Positions 1 to 6,905 of a stretch of DNA of 13,180 nt are shown here, piece after piece. The DNA is from DAOUEX01 sp034430235 (GTDB lineage: Bacteria > Chloroflexota > Anaerolineae > UBA2200), in assembly GCA_964478075.1 (NCBI GenBank), contig CAYZGO010000051.1, positions 1-13,180 of the forward strand, given 5' to 3'. Each line of letters opens with the position of its first letter. Within the stretch, counting starts at the first letter, position 1. The notes below the pieces were generated by a model. That model saw only the letters and a list, made by a program, of their open reading frames with translations. It ran no database searches and was not told where the DNA came from. Made by a program: the position numbers and the translations under genes.

Positions 1-71
1 GGACAAAGGTGGCCCCAGGGACAAAGGTGGCCCCAGGGACAAAGGTGGCCCCAGGGACAAAGGTGGCCCAG
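1..71. repeat. 18-bp tandem repeat array, 4 copies
   Basis: Four head-to-tail copies of an 18-bp unit (GGACAAAGGTGGCCCCAG) start at 1, 19, 37 and 55; the last copy lacks one C. A degenerate GGACCAAAGG follows. There are no spacers between copies, so this is a minisatellite-like array and not a CRISPR. The array begins at the first base, so it probably extends beyond the window. The last 14 bases of the window match the same unit. Confidence 0.9.
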
Positions 72-158
72 GACCAAAGGCAATGACACGCGCGAAGGAG
101 TTCTCAGGCACTCTCTGAGTTCTCGTGTGAGGTAGTCTCCTCAGTGTTGGCAACTTGT

Positions 159-212
159 CTCACTGCGGAAGACACGGGGTTCTTTGCGGTTTCTCTGCGA
201 CCTCTGCGGTTC
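159..212. repeat. Degenerate TCTGCGG-rich repeat-like segment
   Basis: Just upstream of cinA, three related words recur at short intervals: TTTGCGG (183-189), CTCTGCG (193-199) and CTCTGCGG (202-209), preceded by CACTGCGG at 162. The low-complexity style resembles short dispersed repeats found between genes in several bacterial phyla, but only this copy is in the window, so its repeat status is inferred. No promoter for cinA could be recognised in it. Confidence 0.35.
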
Positions 213-230
213 AAAAAGTGAGGCGCTGGC

Positions 231-1463
231 TTGATAGCAGAAATCGTGACCATTGGCACAGAATTGCTGTTGGGCGAAATCGTGGACGCCAATGCTGCCC
301 ACATCGCGCGCCAACTGGCGGCCATTGGAGTGGACCACTACTACACCACTACGGTTGGCGACAATGAGGAACGTATCGCGCACGTGCTGCGGGACGCTCT
401 GGCCCGCTCGGACGTGGTCATCAGCACTGGCGGGTTGGGCCCCACAGTTGACGACGTGACCCGCCAGGCCGTGGCCCGCACAACTGAGCGCGGACTTGGC
501 TTTCATCAAGAGTTGCTGGCGCAGATTGAGGCCTACTTTCGCCAGCGCGGCCACGCCATGAGTCCTAACAACCGCCGGCAGGCCTACGTGCCTCGTGGGG
601 CCATTGTCATCGAGAACCCTGTGGGCACAGCCCCGGCGTTCATTGTGGAAGTAGGCGAAAAGGCAGTCATCTGCCTGCCCGGTGTTCCACACGAGATGCA
701 GTACCTCCTGCAAGAACAGGTGCTGCCCTACCTGAGTCGCAAGATGGGAGAGGGGGCAGTGATCCTCTGGCGGCTGGTGCATACCGTGGGCATCGGTGAA
801 AGTGCCATTGACCAAGCCATCTCCGGTTTGATGCACGGCGAGAACCCCACGGTTGGCACACGGGCGCATCCCGGCCAGACTGACGTGTGCATCACAGCCA
901 AGGCTGCAACTCGCGCGGAGGCGCTGAGACTGCTCGAGGCCATGGAACTACGGGTGCGCGAGCGGCTCGGCCCAGTGGTGTATGGCACAGATGGTGAAAC
1001 GCTCGCTGGCGTCGTGGTGGCTGGTCTGCGCCGACGAGGGCTGACGCTGGCTCTCGGCGAGACCAACACGGGTGGACGTGTAGCGCAGCGACTGCTGGAA
1101 GCTGAAGGCGGTGCGCGCGTTCTGGCTGGCGTGCACATTGCTGTCGATGGAGCCACGCTTGCAGAGGAAATGGCCGTGCCGTCGGCAGCGGTTGGTGAGG
1201 ACACGGCACGCGCTGTCGCAGCTGCCTTGCGTGAGCAATACCACGCGAGCCTGGGACTCGCTATCCTGGAGGGGAGCGGTGAAGAACCGCCTCTATACGT
1301 GGCGCTGGCCGCAGCGGACGGTCTGCATTTGCGTCAGTGGCCGTCCCGTGGTCGCTACTACTACGCGACGGCTTGGACATTGCACGCTGCTTTGGATACA
1401 GTGCGGCAGTGGCTGATGTCTACGGAGGACGCAGCACTAAAGGGGCATTCCCTCAGCGATTGA
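231..1463 (+). CDS. cinA: CinA-family protein with degenerate C-terminal deamidase domain
   Basis: 410-residue CinA-like protein. Residues 1-170 form the MoaB/MoeA-like (COG1058) domain: the family-typical start MIAEIVTIGTELLLGE, the STGGLGPTVDDVT motif (65-77), NPVGTAPAF (129-137) and LPGVPHEM (149-156). A middle region ends at YGTDGETLAG (251-260), and residues about 262-396 correspond to the PncC (NMN deamidase) domain. Family PncC domains have ESCTGG with a catalytic serine, and a Tyr/Lys pair downstream. Here the motif is ETNTGG (277-282), and the Tyr and Lys positions align to Val and Leu (about 305 and 310), so deamidase activity is doubtful. Start is TTG at 231, chosen because GTGAGG (218-223) lies 7 nt upstream and the N-terminus matches the family. 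The role in pyridine-nucleotide salvage is known for the family; here only the N-terminal hydrolase part looks intact. It converges on the DUF4870-type gene. Confidence 0.93.
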   Translation: MIAEIVTIGTELLLGEIVDANAAHIARQLAAIGVDHYYTTTVGDNEERIAHVLRDALARSDVVISTGGLGPTVDDVTRQAVARTTERGLGFHQELLAQIEAYFRQRGHAMSPNNRRQAYVPRGAIVIENPVGTAPAFIVEVGEKAVICLPGVPHEMQYLLQEQVLPYLSRKMGEGAVILWRLVHTVGIGESAIDQAISGLMHGENPTVGTRAHPGQTDVCITAKAATRAEALRLLEAMELRVRERLGPVVYGTDGETLAGVVVAGLRRRGLTLALGETNTGGRVAQRLLEAEGGARVLAGVHIAVDGATLAEEMAVPSAAVGEDTARAVAAALREQYHASLGLAILEGSGEEPPLYVALAAADGLHLRQWPSRGRYYYATAWTLHAALDTVRQWLMSTEDAALKGHSLSD

Positions 1464-1505
1464 GGTAGCAACAGGGCACCCAGTAGAGCCGATCTTGCTC
1501 CGCCT

Positions 1506-1546
1506 GGATCGCCAGATGCGGACCGAAAGCGGGGATCTGGCAATCC
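1506..1546. repeat. Hairpin repeat family A, copy 1
   Basis: The arms GGATCGCCAGAT (1506-1517) and ATCTGGCAATCC (1535-1546) pair over 12 bp with one mismatch around a 17-nt loop. A second diverged copy lies at 11299-11338 and shares the trailing GGCAATCCCCTC. It sits between the convergent ends of cinA and the DUF4870-type gene, so it could act as a transcription barrier, but no U-tract follows on either strand. Confidence 0.7.
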
Positions 1547-1691
1547 CCTCAGAGCAATCTTGGATCGCCTGAGAGTTGCCCTGCCGCGAACATCACAGTT
1601 CGCAGGCATTCGTGCGGTCGTTGTAGTGACCCTTCCGCAGCGAGGGTGCAGCGCGCTGTGCCTCTACCGCACCCTTGTGTTGGAAGCAGGC

Positions 1692-2255
1692 CTATTTCTC
1701 TGGCTCCGCTTCCGCCTCCTCTTCTACCTGCTCCTCTTTGGCTGGCGTAACTGGCTTGCCCCAGTCGGCCATGCTGTGTCTCTCGACGAACTCGCCTATC
1801 TGCCAGTACATAAAGTCGGCGCCGTAGTACGTCTCGTAGGCCGCGTACAGTCCGTAGATCAGTTCTGCGAAAGGCAAGGCGATGGCTGCCAGCAGCAGAA
1901 CCAGGCCTAGCGGGATGAGGCAGATGGTGATAAAGCTGACCACAATGGACAGCACGGCGGCGATGGTCACGGCCGTCAGGGCCAGTTGGGAAACCAACGC
2001 CTGCATGGCCTGGAAGGCCACGTACCTGGATTTGTCCTTGTAGATGAGCCAGATCACCAGCGCGGTGGCTATCCCTGCCAACCCTCCGCTGACGAAGCCC
2101 AGCACGACGCTGGCGTGGACTAGCGCGGCCATGGTCATCTCTTCGTCCGTCAGGTGCAGAGCCCGCTCGCGCGGAGCGTACTTCTTGATCGGTTCACTGA
2201 CCTCTGGTGCGGGCTCTGCTGGGACTTTTACTTGCTTCCCCTTCTTTTTTGCCAT
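1692..2255 (-). CDS. DUF4870-like small membrane protein
   Basis: 187-residue membrane protein of unknown function. A lysine-rich, proline-containing N-terminus (1-30) precedes three hydrophobic stretches (about 42-71, 88-110 and 111-137) and a charged, glutamate-rich C-terminal tail (172-187). The segment around MAALVHASVVLGFVSGGLAG then VIWLIYKDKSRYVAFQAMQA matches the DUF4870/Tic20-like pattern of a first helix with a conserved His, then a short charged loop with K-D/E-x-S and F-x-A. The start is supported by GGAGG at 2264-2268, 8 nt upstream. The tail is close to cinA in convergent orientation. No convincing promoter was found in the repeat-rich upstream DNA. The domain assignment is by pattern only; no function can be inferred from neighbours. 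Confidence 0.82.
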   Translation of the reverse strand: MAKKKGKQVKVPAEPAPEVSEPIKKYAPRERALHLTDEEMTMAALVHASVVLGFVSGGLAGIATALVIWLIYKDKSRYVAFQAMQALVSQLALTAVTIAAVLSIVVSFITICLIPLGLVLLLAAIALPFAELIYGLYAAYETYYGADFMYWQIGEFVERHSMADWGKPVTPAKEEQVEEEAEAEPEK

Positions 2256-2345
2256 TAGCTAATCCTCCATCCTGGTTACGCTTTTCACTCACTATCAGGA
2301 GTCACGCCGTTGCCGTTCACAAGGGTGGATTTTACCGCACCTTGT

Positions 2346-2481
2346 CTCGCCTCGTTTAGGCGAGGCTGCGAAGCGTCCCCCGTCATGGCGGTCGCCCGCA
2401 GGGCATGCAGAGCACGAACGGTCGCGGTGTTTTACGCGAGGCTGCGAAGCGTCTCGCGGTGTCTTACGCGAGGCTGCGCTC
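2346..2481. repeat. GCGAGGCTGCG repeat cluster with hairpin
   Basis: GCGAGGCTGCGAAGCGTC occurs near 2360 and 2436, and GCGAGGCTGCG again near 2468. The last two lie in a 32-bp direct repeat starting TCGCGGTGT (2422 and 2454). The first copy overlaps a perfect 7-bp hairpin, CTCGCCT (2346-2352) with AGGCGAG (2358-2364). Long open frames across the region arise from these repeats, and no gene is supported. The rest of 2256-2798 holds GACAAAG/CTTTGTC words in both orientations (about 2548-2650), similar in part to the 18-bp unit at position 1. Confidence 0.65.
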
Positions 2482-2652
2482 TCGGCGTGGTTCACCCCGC
2501 TTGATCGTTCATCCTGGCGTAGCATCTTCCCCGTCAGGGTGTCTCCTTTGTCTCTCGACACCTTTGTCACGTCTGACAAAGACGTGGAAGACGAGAGGTC
2601 GCCCCCCTGCGGGGCCCTTCGGCGGCGTCGCTCGCCCTGTCTCACCTTTGTC

Positions 2653-2687
2653 TTTACGCCAGAGGCGTAAACGGAAGGCGTAAACGG
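2653..2687. repeat. TTTACGCC palindromic dispersed repeat, copy 1
   Basis: TTTACGCC (2653-2660), AGA, GGCGTAAA (2664-2671) forms a perfect 8-bp hairpin with a 3-nt loop. CGGAA and another GGCGTAAA (2677-2684) follow. The 31-bp stretch 2657-2687 is identical to 9451-9481, so this is a dispersed repeat and not chance. Confidence 0.85.
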
Positions 2688-2798
2688 GGACGACAGGACT
2701 GAGGCGACGAACGGCGCTTGATGGGACGGGCGTAAATAAGCTCTAACTGCGCAAGTCCTCCCACTATCTATACGCGCAAACCTGTGCAAAGTTGCAAG

Positions 2799-2827
2799 TT
2801 GACAATTGGTGCCATCCTGGGTATAAT
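2799..2827 (+). promoter_or_regulatory. Consensus sigma-70 promoter of tRNA-Leu
   Basis: A perfect -35 TTGACA (2799-2804) and perfect -10 TATAAT (2822-2827) are separated by 17 nt. Transcription should begin near 2834, a few bases before the mature tRNA 5' end at 2841. A full consensus fits a constitutive, highly expressed stable-RNA gene. Confidence 0.93.
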
Positions 2828-2840
2828 CGCACCGTAAGTT

Positions 2841-2923
2841 GCCCGCGTGGTGGAACTGGTATACACAGCAGGTTGAGGGCCTGTGCCCAATTGGGCGTGG
2901 AGGTTCGAGTCCTCTCGCGGGCA
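2841..2923 (+). tRNA. tRNA-Leu (anticodon GAG)
   Basis: 83-nt type II tRNA. The acceptor stem pairs GCCCGCG (2841-2847) with CGCGGGC (2916-2922), and the discriminator is A2923. The D stem is GUG/CAC. The anticodon stem GCAGG/CCUGU (2868-2872, 2880-2884) frames the loop UUGAGGG with GAG at 2875-2877, reading CUC and CUU. The long variable arm is GCCC-AATT-GGGC (2885-2896). The T arm has GGAGG-TTCGAGT-CCTCT, with a G-U pair at its base. The long variable arm and anticodon agree on leucine. CCA is not encoded. Confidence 0.96.
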
Positions 2924-3213
2924 TATACCTTCGCCAAGTTCAGGCCAACGCTCCGATGCGCACTCTGTCTCGCGTTTTCCTGCAGTGTCGCCAATACCAG
3001 CCTCAACTTCAGGCCAGTTATCGCTTCTGAGGATGGGTTACACGAGACCCCGCCCAACAGAATCCTCAGCAGGTCACCGAACCTTCAGGGGGTACTCATT
3101 TCCTGCTCAGGCAAATCTGTGGTTCTAGAGGCTTGTAGGATTGCTCGCACTGGTGCCCGGCGCCAAAGTGGGCCAGCACTGCGAACTTGGTAATCTACTG
3201 AATGTGGCGCTAT
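2924..3213. other. Intergenic gap after tRNA-Leu, nothing recognised
   Basis: About 290 nt between the tRNA and the rho promoter. Only a short imperfect direct repeat is visible (AAGTTCAGGCCAACG near 2937 and AACTTCAGGCCAGTT near 3005). No terminator with a U-tract directly follows the tRNA, and the short open frames lack ribosome sites. Confidence 0.5.
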
Positions 3214-3242
3214 TTGACTTTCAGTGCGAATAATGATATAAT
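3214..3242 (+). promoter_or_regulatory. Sigma-70 promoter of the rho operon
   Basis: TTGACT (3214-3219) and TATAAT (3237-3242) are spaced by 17 nt, one base off the full consensus. Transcription would begin near 3249, about 290 nt before the preferred rho start, leaving a long untranslated leader. Confidence 0.85.
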
Positions 3243-3248
3243 TTTGAG

Positions 3249-3540
3249 AGTTCTTTCATCTGTGCAGTACCGTCTAGTGTTCGCTGGACTTCCCCACCAT
3301 GGAGTGAACCTCGTATGACAGCGACCTTTTGCTGTTCGATCCGAATTCTTCATGTCATAATTGCCCCAATGAGATAGCCGGAGTGTGTCTGGTGAGCTTC
3401 GCAGGGGCCCCGCCCCCACTTTAAATCTCATTTTGGCCTGACCGATCTCTTACAGCCCATGCCAAATGTGTGCGTGCCTTTCGTCGTGGCATGTCCTGCA
3501 ATCTACCACTGACCATATCACAGTAATGGAGTTTGCCAAA
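3249..3540 (+). promoter_or_regulatory. Long structured 5' leader of rho
   Basis: The leader contains nested inverted repeats: TATGACA (3314-3320) with TGTCATA (3353-3359), enclosing the alternative pairing ACAGC (3318-3322) with GCTGT (3331-3335), whose arms overlap the outer stem; and AATGAGAT (3368-3375) with ATCTCATT (3425-3432), enclosing GGGGCCCC (3404-3411) and a C-rich run. Rho is autoregulated by attenuation in its leader in E. coli, so an analogous role is a reasonable inference. No known riboswitch was recognised, and no convincing small ORF was seen. Confidence 0.5.
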
Positions 3541-4788
3541 GTGAACATTGTTGATTTGGAAACCAAAACCCTGACTGAGCTACAGGAGCTGGCCAAGGAA
3601 CTCGACCTCTCAGGCTACACCCGGCTGAAGAAGCAGGACCTGATTTTGCGCTTGCTGCGGGCTAATGCTGAGCGGCAGGGTTACAGCTTCGGCGGCGGTG
3701 TGCTCGAGATCATGCCGGAGGGCATCGGCTTCTTGCGCGCAAACAGCCTTCTGCCTGGGCGTGAGGACGTCTATGTCTCACAGTCCCAGATTCGCCGCTT
3801 TGGCATGCGCACTGGTGACTTTGTCATTGGGCAGGTGCGCCCACCCAAGGAGACGGAGAAGTACTTCAGTTTGCTGCGCGTGGAAGCGGTAAACGGCCTG
3901 GATCCGGAGGCTGCTAAACATCGCCCCCGCTTCGAAACCCTGACGCCCATTTTCCCCAATCAGATGTTTGATCTGGAGACCAAGCCTGAGATCCTGACCA
4001 CACGGCTGCTCAATCTCGTGGCGCCCATTGGCCGGGGGCAGCGTGGCCTCATCGTCTCGCCGCCTAAAGCGGGCAAGACCACCGTGCTGAAGCAAATTGC
4101 CAATGGCATTACTCATAATTACAATGACGTGCATCTGATGGTCTGCCTCATCGGCGAGCGGCCCGAGGAAGTCACGGACATGGACCGCTCGGTCGAAGCT
4201 GAGGTGATCAGTTCCACCTTCGACGAACCTGTGCAGGCTCACACCCGCGTGGCGGAGATGGCCCTGGAGCGGGCCAAACGGCTGGTCGAATGTGGGCGGG
4301 ACGTCGTTATCCTGCTGGACAGCATCACACGTCTGTCGCGGGCCTATAACCTGATCGTGCCCCAAAGCGGCCGTAGCTTGTCAGGTGGCCTGGATCCAGC
4401 GGCCTTGTACCCGCCCAAGCACTTTTTCGGGGCGGCGCGCAAGCTGGAAGAGGCTGGCAGCCTGACCATCATTGCCACCTGCCTCGTTGATACAGGCAGT
4501 CGCATGGACGAGGTCATCTACGAGGAGTTCAAGGGCACGGGCAACATGGAGTTGCACCTCAATCGCAAGCTTGCCGAGCGCCGCATATTCCCTGCCTTTG
4601 ACATAGAACGCTCTGGCACACGTCGCGAGGAGCTATTGCTGCCACCGGATGTCCTGGCCAGGGTGTGGACACTGCGTCGCATGCTTTCTGCCATTGGCGG
4701 GTTGGAAGGCGTGCAGTTGGTGCTCGAGCGGATGGCCAAAACCAAGAGCAATAAAGAGTTTCTTGAGACTATGAACCAGGATCGATAA
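3541..4788 (+). CDS. rho: Transcription termination factor Rho
   Basis: Hexameric RNA-dependent ATPase that ends transcription by translocating along nascent RNA. Counting from the GTG at 3541 (415 residues): N-terminal Rho_N helices (1-45); cold-shock/S1-like primary RNA-binding domain (about 50-105, GVLEIMPEGIGFLR and DVYVSQSQIRRF); RecA-like ATPase with Walker A PPKAGKTT (174-181), Walker B VVILLD (255-260), Q-loop SGGLDPAAL (281-289), R-loop KGTGN (331-335) and the conserved RSGTRREELL. Length is close to E. coli Rho (419). GTG 3541 is preferred because GGAG (3528-3531) lies 9 nt upstream and MNIVDLETKTLTEL aligns end-to-end with the E. coli N-terminus. In-frame ATGs at 3526 and 3466 are alternatives without a clear ribosome site. 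Its TAA overlaps the ATG of the downstream peptidase. Confidence 0.96.
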   Translation: MNIVDLETKTLTELQELAKELDLSGYTRLKKQDLILRLLRANAERQGYSFGGGVLEIMPEGIGFLRANSLLPGREDVYVSQSQIRRFGMRTGDFVIGQVRPPKETEKYFSLLRVEAVNGLDPEAAKHRPRFETLTPIFPNQMFDLETKPEILTTRLLNLVAPIGRGQRGLIVSPPKAGKTTVLKQIANGITHNYNDVHLMVCLIGERPEEVTDMDRSVEAEVISSTFDEPVQAHTRVAEMALERAKRLVECGRDVVILLDSITRLSRAYNLIVPQSGRSLSGGLDPAALYPPKHFFGAARKLEEAGSLTIIATCLVDTGSRMDEVIYEEFKGTGNMELHLNRKLAERRIFPAFDIERSGTRREELLLPPDVLARVWTLRRMLSAIGGLEGVQLVLERMAKTKSNKEFLETMNQDR

Positions 4789-5876
4789 TGGCTGCTGACG
4801 ACGAACCAGGGGGTAGCTCAGGGCAAGAGGCTGCCCTGTCAGGCGAAGCCTGGACAAAGCTGAAAACGCTCTGGAATGGCGCTCGTGAGACGGGATTGCT
4901 GCCTCGCTTTGCGCTCCACTTCTGCTTCTTGCTCGTAGCATTGGCTGGCCTGCTCGTTGGCAAGGCCATTACTTGGCGCAGAGGTGCATCTCGCGCTGTT
5001 GCGCTTTCCTCACCACAAGCTTACGCGACGCCGTCCCCTTCTGACGCGCCGCGAGGGGGAATCGGCGGGGAGCAAGCAGACGTTCTGCTCTGCGCCGTTG
5101 TCCCTCATACGACAATCCCCAGACGCTATCGCATTGATCCCATCACCTACACTGCTGAGTTTGGCGATAACGTTTCTATCATCGCTGACAAGTTTGGGGT
5201 CAGCGTGGAAACCATCCTGTGGAACAATGGGAACCTGGAGGACAACCCTGATTATCTGAGCCTCGGAGATGTACTGACCATTTTGCCCGTCTCCGGTGTG
5301 TATCACCCCGTAGCTGAAGGCGATACCCTGGAAAGCATCGCGAAGGAGTACGAGGCTAACCTGGAAGACATCACTGCCTACGAAGGCAACTACTTGCAGG
5401 AACCTTACACCATCACCGTAGGGCAGAAGCTGATCGTCCCTGGTGGTCGCAAGCCGTACAAGATCCGTCACGTGATTGCCTGGTCAGGCCCGGTGCCCGA
5501 GGGCGCCAAACGCGGTACGGGAGTATTTGGCTATCCCATGAGCGGCTGGATCTCGCAGGGGTATCATGAGTACCATCCGGCTATTGACATCGCTGGGCCG
5601 GAGGGTACGCCCATAAAGGCTGCGGACTCTGGCTACGTGGCGCTTGTCGGACGGAGCGACAGGGGGTATGGACGCTATCTGCTGATTGACCACGGGAACG
5701 GCTTCCAAACCTTGTACGCCCATTTCAGCGTCATCTTTGTCGAGGTAGGACAATCCGTGGGCAAGGGACAAACCATCGGCCTATGCGGCAGTACGGGCAA
5801 GTCCACTGGCCCTCACGTCCATTTTGAGATTAGGCTGAATGGTGTGAAGAGAAACCCGTGCATCTACCTGCCGTAG
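4788..5876 (+). CDS. Membrane-anchored LysM-LysM-M23 endopeptidase
   Basis: 362-residue predicted cell-wall hydrolase. A cytoplasmic N-terminus (1-40) leads to one membrane helix (41-60), a low-complexity linker (65-110), two LysM peptidoglycan-binding modules (about 121-166 and 172-217) and a C-terminal M23/LytM peptidase domain (about 245-355). Zinc ligands and catalytic residues are intact: the HPAID motif (H263, D267), H312 in LYAHFS and GPHVHFEIR (H343, H345). It should cleave peptide cross-links outside the membrane during wall growth or separation. The ATG shares an A with the rho stop (TAATG), so translation is probably coupled to rho and both are expressed from the promoter at 3214-3242. 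A hairpin at 5881-5910 closes the unit. Confidence 0.92.
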   Translation: MAADDEPGGSSGQEAALSGEAWTKLKTLWNGARETGLLPRFALHFCFLLVALAGLLVGKAITWRRGASRAVALSSPQAYATPSPSDAPRGGIGGEQADVLLCAVVPHTTIPRRYRIDPITYTAEFGDNVSIIADKFGVSVETILWNNGNLEDNPDYLSLGDVLTILPVSGVYHPVAEGDTLESIAKEYEANLEDITAYEGNYLQEPYTITVGQKLIVPGGRKPYKIRHVIAWSGPVPEGAKRGTGVFGYPMSGWISQGYHEYHPAIDIAGPEGTPIKAADSGYVALVGRSDRGYGRYLLIDHGNGFQTLYAHFSVIFVEVGQSVGKGQTIGLCGSTGKSTGPHVHFEIRLNGVKRNPCIYLP

Positions 5877-5880
5877 ACTG

Positions 5881-5910
5881 GAAGCCGCGCTGCCACAGCA
5901 GCGCGGCTTC
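5881..5910 (+). terminator. Hairpin terminator-like structure after the rho operon
   Basis: GAAGCCGCGCTG (5881-5892) and CAGCGCGGCTTC (5899-5910) form a perfect 12-bp GC-rich stem with a 6-nt loop, 4 nt past the stop of the M23 gene. The following TGTCCCAG lacks a U-tract, so it may be a non-canonical terminator or a 3'-end stabilising stem. The 180 nt beyond it (to 6092) hold nothing recognisable. Confidence 0.7.
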
Positions 5911-6092
5911 TGTCCCAGATCTATTCCCCAGCGCAAAGACAAAGTCAGCGATTCACCGCCTGGCCTGTGTTGGCGTCCGCCAACGACGTCCAGCCTACGG
6001 GGGTTCCCCAGCGGCGTGCCGTCGACTCTTCAAAGGCTGTACCGCTGACGGCCTAGTCCTTCGGTATTGTGGGTGTTAGGCAGAGCAAAGCA

Positions 6093-6566
6093 CTATGGTG
6101 TCACCGCCCGCCGTGGCTCGCGAATGAGCTGCACATCCGCCCGCTCGGCCAGCGACTCCAGGGCAGCGATAGGCACCAAAGCCTGAAGCAGCGTCTCGTA
6201 ATGGCCTTGGTACTCTCCGCCCATGGCCTCGACTGCCTCTTTGAGGTTACTCATCGCTTCAGTGTCTGCCACCACCTCCACCTGTACGCGGTCATCGCGG
6301 AGAACTAGCTCGCGCGTTTTGGCAAAGGCTTGTGCTTCGGCCAGACCCCCACTATGGTACGCTTCTAGCAGCTGGTTCAGCGCCGTCCCCAGTTTTGGAT
6401 TGCCCTCCCTTGGGAGTGGTGTGACCTTGACGTTTTCGTCGACGACGCCTGGCATTACTGGGAAAGTAGGCGGCATTGATAGCCCTCCATAGGATTCCTT
6501 CTCAGCGCATCCCACAGCTAGTAGAAACACGAGGATCAATATTGTTACCCCTTTTCCTGTAAGCAT
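6093..6566 (-). CDS. Lipoprotein made of an orphan subtilase prodomain
   Basis: 157-residue predicted lipoprotein. Residues 1-20 are a signal sequence ending in LAVGC, so Cys20 should be lipidated and the protein anchored outside the membrane. A 35-residue linker leads to a domain (55-154) that aligns without gaps to residues 72-171 of the subtilase encoded upstream: 78 of 100 positions are identical, from GNPKLGT to PRRA. That region of the subtilase is its prodomain. The lipoprotein stops three residues past the end of this match and has no protease domain. GGAGG at 6574-6578, 7 nt upstream, supports the start. By-hand comparison shows about 26 silent differences among the 78 identical codons, suggesting older duplication with constraint and not fresh decay. 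Possible roles: inhibitor, folding chaperone or surface tether for the protease; a truncated relic is the alternative. Confidence 0.85.
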   Translation of the reverse strand: MLTGKGVTILILVFLLAVGCAEKESYGGLSMPPTFPVMPGVVDENVKVTPLPREGNPKLGTALNQLLEAYHSGGLAEAQAFAKTRELVLRDDRVQVEVVADTEAMSNLKEAVEAMGGEYQGHYETLLQALVPIAALESLAERADVQLIREPRRAVTP

Positions 6567-6698
6567 CTGAGCACCTCCATTTGGCTCTTCTGTGTTCTAT
6601 TAGTCAGACGAAATAGCGACCAGAATGGTTCCCGGATGCTCCATGGCCGATTCCCGAGTTCTTGTACGTCCGAACAGGCAATGCCAGCCGTGACTCGC

Positions 6699-6722
6699 TC
6701 TCGCGCTGGGCCTGGCGCGAGA
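6699..6722. other. Perfect hairpin between subtilase and lipoprotein genes
   Basis: TCTCGCGC (6699-6706) and GCGCGAGA (6715-6722) form an 8-bp stem with an 8-nt loop. It lies in the 339-nt gap (6567-6905) downstream of the subtilase and upstream of the lipoprotein gene on the minus strand. With no U-tract it is a weak terminator candidate. Nothing else, including a clear promoter for the lipoprotein gene, was recognised in the gap. Confidence 0.45.
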
Positions 6723-6905
6723 TTAGGGTATCAAGGTGCGATGTTGGTGGGACGTGACCAGAGACGAAGCGGCAGGTCGTTGGCAAAGAGTTGCCTAGAG
6801 CAGGTACGCGGTCCAGTCATTGGTGATGCCAAACAGGATGCCACAGGCGCCGTACACACTGAATGGAAACCGCTCAGGCGCCGACATTCATGCAGCGCCG
6901 CTGTG

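Noticed and set aside
1..71. CRISPR array
   Set aside because: The repeats are directly adjacent with no spacers and no cas genes are present.
141..869. 242-residue minus-strand open frame
   Set aside because: Antisense to well-supported cinA; codon structure mirrors the real gene.
2295..2924. 209-residue minus-strand open frame
   Set aside because: It runs through the repeat block, the promoter and the tRNA in antisense, has no family-like motif and its length comes from GC-rich repeats.
3210..3431. 73-residue minus-strand frame in the rho leader
   Set aside because: It lies over the rho promoter and structured leader, with no ribosome site or recognisable domain.
3778..4365. 195-residue minus-strand open frame
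   Set aside because: Antisense to rho.
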